Positions 28,562 to 32,088 of a stretch of 32,088 nucleotides of DNA are shown one piece after another. The notes under the pieces are model-generated. The model was not told the origin of the DNA. It searched no databases and worked only from the letters and a program-made list of their open reading frames with translations. Origin of the DNA: Rhizobacter sp. (GTDB lineage: Bacteria > Pseudomonadota > Gammaproteobacteria > Burkholderiales > Burkholderiaceae_C); the NCBI GenBank assembly GCA_021153565.1, contig JAJKJU010000025.1, positions 1-32,088 on the forward strand, written 5' to 3'. The first letter of the stretch is position 1. Each line of letters starts with the position of its first letter. The translations under genes were made by a program, and so were the position numbers.

Positions 28562-29401
28562 CTACAAAGCCGATCCATCCCCCAGCGGAGGCTTGTCCGG
28601 CTCTGAGAAGCGAGCCTCCTCAATGGCCGCGGTCAGCCCCCGCAGCGCCACATTCGGTTTGGGGCTGCGCACAGCCTCCATGCCATCGTTCCAGGCGTGG
28701 ACCATGTTCTTGGCAACCTCGCGCCACTCGGGACGCTGCTTGGCTGCGGCGATAACTTCGAGTCCGGTTTGTACTGCGGCATCGCACAGCATCTCAATCA
28801 TGTCGTTGTACTCATTGGACGAGATGTTCAGCCGCGTGTGAAAGAAGTGGGCCAGCGCTTTTCCCGGCGCCCAGGTCTTGCGACCGGCGATCGATAACCC
28901 CGGCGGATTGTTGGCATAGCGCGGATAAGCTTGCGTGGTCACCATGTCGTAGGCAGGTGTGAACGTCACGTCAGTGGCATTGGTGTAGAGCAGAGCGATG
29001 TTCTTCGTGTGGCAATCGGCGTTGCGCACCACGTAGGTCGACAGAATCAGCCAGGCGAAGCGCCGACTTTGCTCGTGCCATGCCGCATCGGCAAAGTACG
29101 GTCGCGCGGCTTTCAGGACCTGCTCGGTAGTACTGGCGTATTTCTCGGTCGGCGGCAAACCCAGCAGCCCACACATGTCCTCGACGCCTCTCACCGGCAC
29201 GCCAGCATCATCAACGTCGAAGCGCTCGACGATGAGCGCGCGGCCATCGTCGGACATCGTCGTCGTGGCCACGGGGAAGCGGCCGATGCGCTCGATCAGG
29301 CGCATCGAGTAGAACTCGTTGAAGCCGAGGTATGGTGTCTGTTCGTCCGAGCCTTTGACGATGTGGCGGCTGGTGAGAGCATGCCGCGAACAGCCGGCCA
29401 T
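28562..29401 (-). pseudogene. HipA-type kinase, 5'-truncated
   Basis: 279 aa of a HipA-family serine/threonine kinase lacking the N-terminal third (intact HipA is about 420-440 aa). The core is present: TSRHIVKG with the ATP-binding Lys, GFNEFYSMRLIERIG, the catalytic loop RNADCHTKN and TPAYDMVTTQ with the metal-binding Asp. The open frame continues upstream of the ATG for about 14 codons (to ELTDSSAPAL) that still look related, then loses similarity near 29440. No HipB-like antitoxin follows. The break lies close to the higB start at 29518, so an insertion or deletion at that junction probably removed the 5' end. It may still be expressed, but full kinase function is doubtful. Confidence 0.7.
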
Positions 29402-29517
29402 GAGCGCTGGCGCGCTGGAATCGGTGAGCTCACTTTTTGGAGAAAATCTCCAGAATCCCGGCCAGCTCCGTATAGGCGCAGGTCTTCCCGATTTATACCA
29501 GTTCAGATATCATCCCA

Positions 29518-29895
29518 ATGGCCGACAAAGAAAAGCCGCTCGTGTGGCTCGGAAGTAGCAAAAAAGACTTGATGGCGCTCCCCACCGACGTACGGAAGTT
29601 CTTCGGTCACGCCTTGGACTTCGCCCAGCACGGCGGGCAGCACGACGCGGCGAAAGTGCTCAAAGGCTTCGGAGGTGCCGGTGTCCTGGAGGTAGTCGAA
29701 GACGATGTCGGCGGAACGTATCGTGCCGTCTACACCGTGAAGTTCGAGCAAGCGGTGTTTGTCCTGCACTGCTTCCAGAAGAAGAGCAAGAGCGGAATTG
29801 TCACGCCAAAAGAGGACATGGAAATCATTCGCGCCAGGCTGAAAGTAGCCGAGGCGCTCGCGAAAGAGGTACGACATGGCAAAGCGAATCATTGA
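29518..29895 (+). CDS. higB: HigB/RelE-like toxin (phage Gp49-like family)
   Basis: A 125-aa protein of the Gp49-like branch of the RelE/HigB superfamily, whose members cleave mRNA on the ribosome. Seen are LVWLGSSKKDLMALPTDVRKFFGHAL, GTYRAVYTVKFEQAVFVLHCFQKKSKSG (the conserved strand and Phe-x-Lys-Lys region) and a C-terminal helix. It overlaps the HTH gene by 20 nt, the usual toxin-first order of higBA modules. No residue is obviously missing, so this pair looks intact, unlike its neighbours. Confidence 0.85.
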   Translation: MADKEKPLVWLGSSKKDLMALPTDVRKFFGHALDFAQHGGQHDAAKVLKGFGGAGVLEVVEDDVGGTYRAVYTVKFEQAVFVLHCFQKKSKSGIVTPKEDMEIIRARLKVAEALAKEVRHGKANH

Positions 29896-30211
29896 GGACA
29901 CCGCGGTCGAAACCAGCTCCGGCAACGTCTTTGCCGATCTTGGTCTGCCCGATGCCGAGAAGCTCAAGATCAAGTCCGGCCTGGTGATCGAAATCACCAA
30001 GGCCGTGCGCAAGCTGGGTCTGACGCAAGATGCGGCCGCCAGTCGCATGGGCATCCCCCAGCCGAAGGTGTCAGGCATGCTGAGGGGCGACTTCTCGAAC
30101 CTGTCTGAACGCAAACTGATGGACTGCTTGAATCGGCTCGGCTACGACATTGAAATCAAGGTGAAGCCAGCACTGGAACCGGTGGGGCACCTGACGCTGG
30201 CCGTCGGTTGA
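29876..30211 (+). CDS. higA: XRE-family antitoxin (HigA-like)
   Basis: A 111-aa helix-turn-helix protein with the DNA-binding part at about residues 35-80 (ITKAVRKLGLTQDAAASRMGIPQPKVSGMLRGDFSNLSERKLMDCL). It would neutralise HigB and repress the shared promoter. The short N-terminal arm (about 30 residues) may bind the toxin. Its start lies 20 nt inside higB, so the pair is translationally coupled. Confidence 0.87.
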   Translation: MAKRIIEDTAVETSSGNVFADLGLPDAEKLKIKSGLVIEITKAVRKLGLTQDAAASRMGIPQPKVSGMLRGDFSNLSERKLMDCLNRLGYDIEIKVKPALEPVGHLTLAVG

Positions 30212-30355
30212 ATCTGCGTCGCCGTGGGTTGGAAGACTGAAACGGCCGGCGTGGTGAACCGCAATCCCGCCGCTCATTGGCCGGCTGATCGGGGGCCGGC
30301 CGATCTGAATATCTCCAAGAGCGTGGTGGGCTACACGTACCAGTGCGCCGGTTTG
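30212..30355. other. Short spacer between higA and the abiEii remnant
   Basis: This 144-bp stretch carries GGCCGGC and GCCGGCC arms around 30279-30303, separated by about 9 nt, which could form a GC-rich stem behind higA. There is no T-run, so it is not a standard Rho-independent terminator. No gene is seen. The spacer ends at the stop codon of the broken abiEii frame and may include the deletion point. Confidence 0.3.
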
Positions 30356-30601
30356 TCAACTAGTTCTTGCGCGTGGGCACATCTGCGCCAAGCGAACCTG
30401 ACCTCTATCGTGCGCCAGCGCCCAGCGCTGCTCCAGGTCGTGAGGAACGAATACGACGTCGATGTCGACGGACAAGCGAGGTAGGTCCTGAACGAAAAGG
30501 TTCAGGGCCGTGCCGCCTTTCATCGCGAAAGCCGGGGTCTCGAACAAGGATGGCGCAATGTCCAGCAGCAGCCGGACGGTTTCGACATAGGCCTGGTTCA
30601 T
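30356..30601 (-). pseudogene. abiEii: AbiEii nucleotidyltransferase toxin, 3'-truncated
   Basis: 81 aa that begin MNQAYVETVRLLLDIAPS and keep the nucleotidyltransferase signature: KGGTAL (28-33) and the D-x-D pair Asp46/Asp48 in SVDIDVVF. Intact AbiEii proteins are near 300 aa, so most of the protein is gone. The tail after about residue 55 looks unrelated and ends at a TAG. The ATG at 30601 overlaps the abiEi stop by 4 nt, the normal abiE layout. Toxicity is very unlikely. Confidence 0.8.
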
Positions 30602-31344
30602 TTGCCGCGCCTCAGGTCCAGTCGCTCGCCGGTCCTTCCAACCGTGACCCACCGGTCGCCACCACCCAAGCGCTCACTGTGCATTCGCGCGGCCGACTTC
30701 CAGGGCAGTTCGAGCTCGTCCGCGAGAGATGCGGCCAGCCGGGCCACCTTGATGCGCGTGAGATGCGAGAGCAATTCTTCGAGCACGGGGAGTCGCAGCG
30801 AACGCGTGCTTTCAACCAGGTGACGCGCTTCCTCCAGGGTCTGGCGCTTGCCCACATCGCTGAGCACTTCGAGCAGCGCGCGCTCGGGCGCCGACACGGG
30901 CATATCGGCGCGCCCCACTGGCAACGGACCCAGCCCCAGCCCGGGTGACATTTGCGCATCGAAGAGATGCGTCGCCTGGTAGTGAGCCGGAAACTGTGCC
31001 GTGAACCAGTCCGGCAGCGTGGCCGGCTTGTCACCCCACAGCGTCAGCTTTTCCTTGAATGAAAGGGTGTGGCGAAACCCTCGCCAGCCCAAGGCGGTCT
31101 TGCCGGCGACGTGCAACCCGGGGACGGACTTGACCAGTAGCGCCAGGCTGGCATCCCGATCGAGTTTGTCGCCGGGCAGCAGGTACGTGCCACGGCCCAG
31201 GCGCATTAGCCAGCCGGCTCCCGCGAGGTATGCAGCATGCTTGGCACTGAGGCCCCGTCCAGCCAACCACGCGGTGCTCAGGGGCTCACCGCGTGGCAGC
31301 GTCGCCAGCAGCGACTTGAATGAAAATGAGTCACTTGTTCTCAT
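30598..31344 (-). CDS. abiEi: AbiEi antitoxin (type IV TA, transcriptional autorepressor)
   Basis: A 248-aa protein with an N-terminal winged helix (LSTAWLAGRGLSAKHAAYLAGAGWLMRLGRGTYLLPGD, about residues 22-59) and an AbiEi-type C-terminal domain. In AbiE systems it counters the nucleotidyltransferase toxin and represses the operon by binding inverted repeats. The frame is complete, while its toxin partner is truncated, leaving an orphan antitoxin that could still repress or cross-neutralise. The start codon lies within an inverted repeat (31338-31359). Confidence 0.85.
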   Translation of the reverse strand: MRTSDSFSFKSLLATLPRGEPLSTAWLAGRGLSAKHAAYLAGAGWLMRLGRGTYLLPGDKLDRDASLALLVKSVPGLHVAGKTALGWRGFRHTLSFKEKLTLWGDKPATLPDWFTAQFPAHYQATHLFDAQMSPGLGLGPLPVGRADMPVSAPERALLEVLSDVGKRQTLEEARHLVESTRSLRLPVLEELLSHLTRIKVARLAASLADELELPWKSAARMHSERLGGGDRWVTVGRTGERLDLRRGK

Positions 31345-31359
31345 AGGATGAGAATCCTA
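31338..31359 (-). promoter_or_regulatory. Overlapping inverted repeats at the abiEi start (candidate AbiEi operator)
   Basis: TTCTCA/TGAGAA (31338-31343 and 31349-31354) and TAGGAT/ATCCTA (31344-31349 and 31354-31359) form two overlapping palindromes that include the abiEi ATG (31342-31344). On the minus strand TGCTAGGAT resembles an extended -10, which would start transcription almost at the ATG, giving a nearly leaderless mRNA and an operator covering the promoter. Confidence 0.45.
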
Positions 31360-32088
31360 GCAATAATTCCATCCAACGTAAGAGCCAATTTGCGCAGCGC
31401 GGTGAGCGAAATCCATTCTCCAACCGAAAAGATCTGTTTTAGGCCTACCTCCTTGTCGCAAACCTGAAGCATGAAAAAGTCAATGCAGCTCGCATGCTAT
31501 GCGAAGTAATTTAACTTTTTCATCCAGGCGCTCACACGCTGGGCAGGATGCTCAGCACACCAACATGGGAATCGGCGCCCACAGCGTTCGAGCTGCGCTC
31601 GCTTTCCCCGGTAGTTGGCGGCGCCTTCAAACCACTGGCCGCCGGCGACGTCCGCGAGCCGGTGCAACGCCATCGGACGCCCTGTCGGGGCCGGCGCGAT
31701 GGCTCGAATGGGCGCTGAACGCGCTCGCAGTCAGCAGGATGTCGGCGTTCGAGATGCCAGCGCTCCTGGCCACAGCCTCCTCCAATGCCTGAAGCACTTC
31801 AAGGTGCTGAGCAAGCAATTGGCGGAACTGAGCATTGACATTCCCAAAGGCGTCGAGATCTCATGCGGCCAAGCTCAGCAAAGGGTCCGTCTCGCAACCC
31901 GTCCCAAGCGTGGACAACCTCGCTCCACTCGGAACGTTTTTTGCGGACACCGAAGGTGTCGGGCCTGGGCAAGAAAAGATAAGGATTTGGCCCGGAATAA
32001 TTTTCCGTTTTGGGGGCGCAGGGCGGGATGCGATGCAAGGCGCTCCGAGCGCCGTGTGGCGAGCCACACAAGCGAGGAGCAACGCCGC
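31360..32088. other. Gene-poor right end, origin unclear
   Basis: About 730 bp with no confident gene. A nested inverted repeat lies at 31471-31523. Minus-strand pieces have a protein-like look: a 58-aa frame at 31497-31673 and an overlapping pair in different frames around 31799-31990 (SEWSEVVHAWDGLRDG, then FGNVNAQFRQLLAQHLEVLQ) that could be one frameshifted gene. I recognise none of them. Being next to TA modules fits a degraded mobile element, but no integrase or transposase is seen. Confidence 0.3.
31471..31523. repeat. Nested inverted repeat in non-coding DNA
   Basis: The outer arms ATGAAAAAGT (31471-31480) and ACTTTTTCAT (31514-31523) are exact reverse complements. Inside them TCGCAT (31490-31495) and ATGCGA (31499-31504) form a second perfect pair with a 3-nt loop. 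It could fold as a two-level hairpin or serve as a protein-binding or recombination site. It does not match integron attC core sequences. Confidence 0.6.

Noticed and set aside
28562-29401. Active HipBA module
   Set aside because: The kinase lacks its N-terminal third and no HipB-like gene adjoins it on the same strand; the nearby HTH gene pairs with higB.

Overview
The window is a G+C-rich segment of a Gram-negative chromosome, most likely from a betaproteobacterium of the order Burkholderiales (Comamonadaceae-like). This placement is inference. It rests on gene family styles (RhlE-type helicase, WecA-like transferase, EPS-associated MarR regulator), on heavy use of 4-nt start/stop overlaps, and on short CCCTTCGATAC...AGGGCGAACGG-type repeats of the kind scattered through such genomes. 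No rRNA or tRNA gene and no CRISPR array was seen.

Layout. (1) 1-419 is non-coding and repeat-rich: an 11-bp tandem repeat, a compact element with long terminal inverted repeats and an 8-bp flanking duplication (MITE-like), and an 8-bp tandem repeat. (2) 420-4403 holds housekeeping genes: a Maf/YceF nucleotide pyrophosphatase, an RsmI-like methylase paralogue, a convergent RhlE helicase, and a WecA/MraY-family sugar-phosphate transferase that probably starts a lipid-linked glycan. (3) 4496-7931 is a complete dTDP-L-rhamnose operon (rfbB, rfbD, rfbA, rfbC). (4) 8202-9579 is a frameshifted HipA/YjjJ-like kinase gene that splits the polysaccharide locus. (5) 9658-28240 is a compact, co-directional run of 16 genes with nine 4-nt overlaps. 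It starts with an EPS-associated MarR-type regulator preceded by a near-perfect palindrome. GDP-fucose genes follow (fcl, gmd and a second gmd-like gene), then a CMP-pseudaminic acid pathway (pseB, pseC, pseF, pseG, formyltransferase, pseI), and finally the assembly genes: methyltransferase, flippase (Wzx), a large GT-B-like transferase, a second methyltransferase, GT2, Wzy-like polymerase, GT4 and GT2. (6) 28241-32088 is a patchwork of defence and toxin-antitoxin genes: a 5'-truncated HipA kinase, an intact HigB/HigA-like pair, and an AbiEi antitoxin gene followed by a 3'-truncated AbiEii toxin gene. The last 0.7 kb has no confident gene.

Together, regions 2-5 look like a Wzx/Wzy-dependent surface glycan locus (O antigen, capsule or exopolysaccharide). 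The predicted activated sugars are dTDP-L-rhamnose, GDP-L-fucose (or another GDP-6-deoxyhexose) and a CMP-pseudaminic acid. The most interesting part is the pseudaminic acid branch. At the place where a GNAT acetyltransferase (PseH) is expected there is a formyltransferase-like protein, and no GNAT gene is visible in the window, so the product may be an N-formylated pseudaminic acid. Two methyltransferases and a large unassigned GT-B-like protein add possible decoration and transfer steps. No Wzz, Wza or Wzc-type gene is present, so export and chain-length genes must lie elsewhere.
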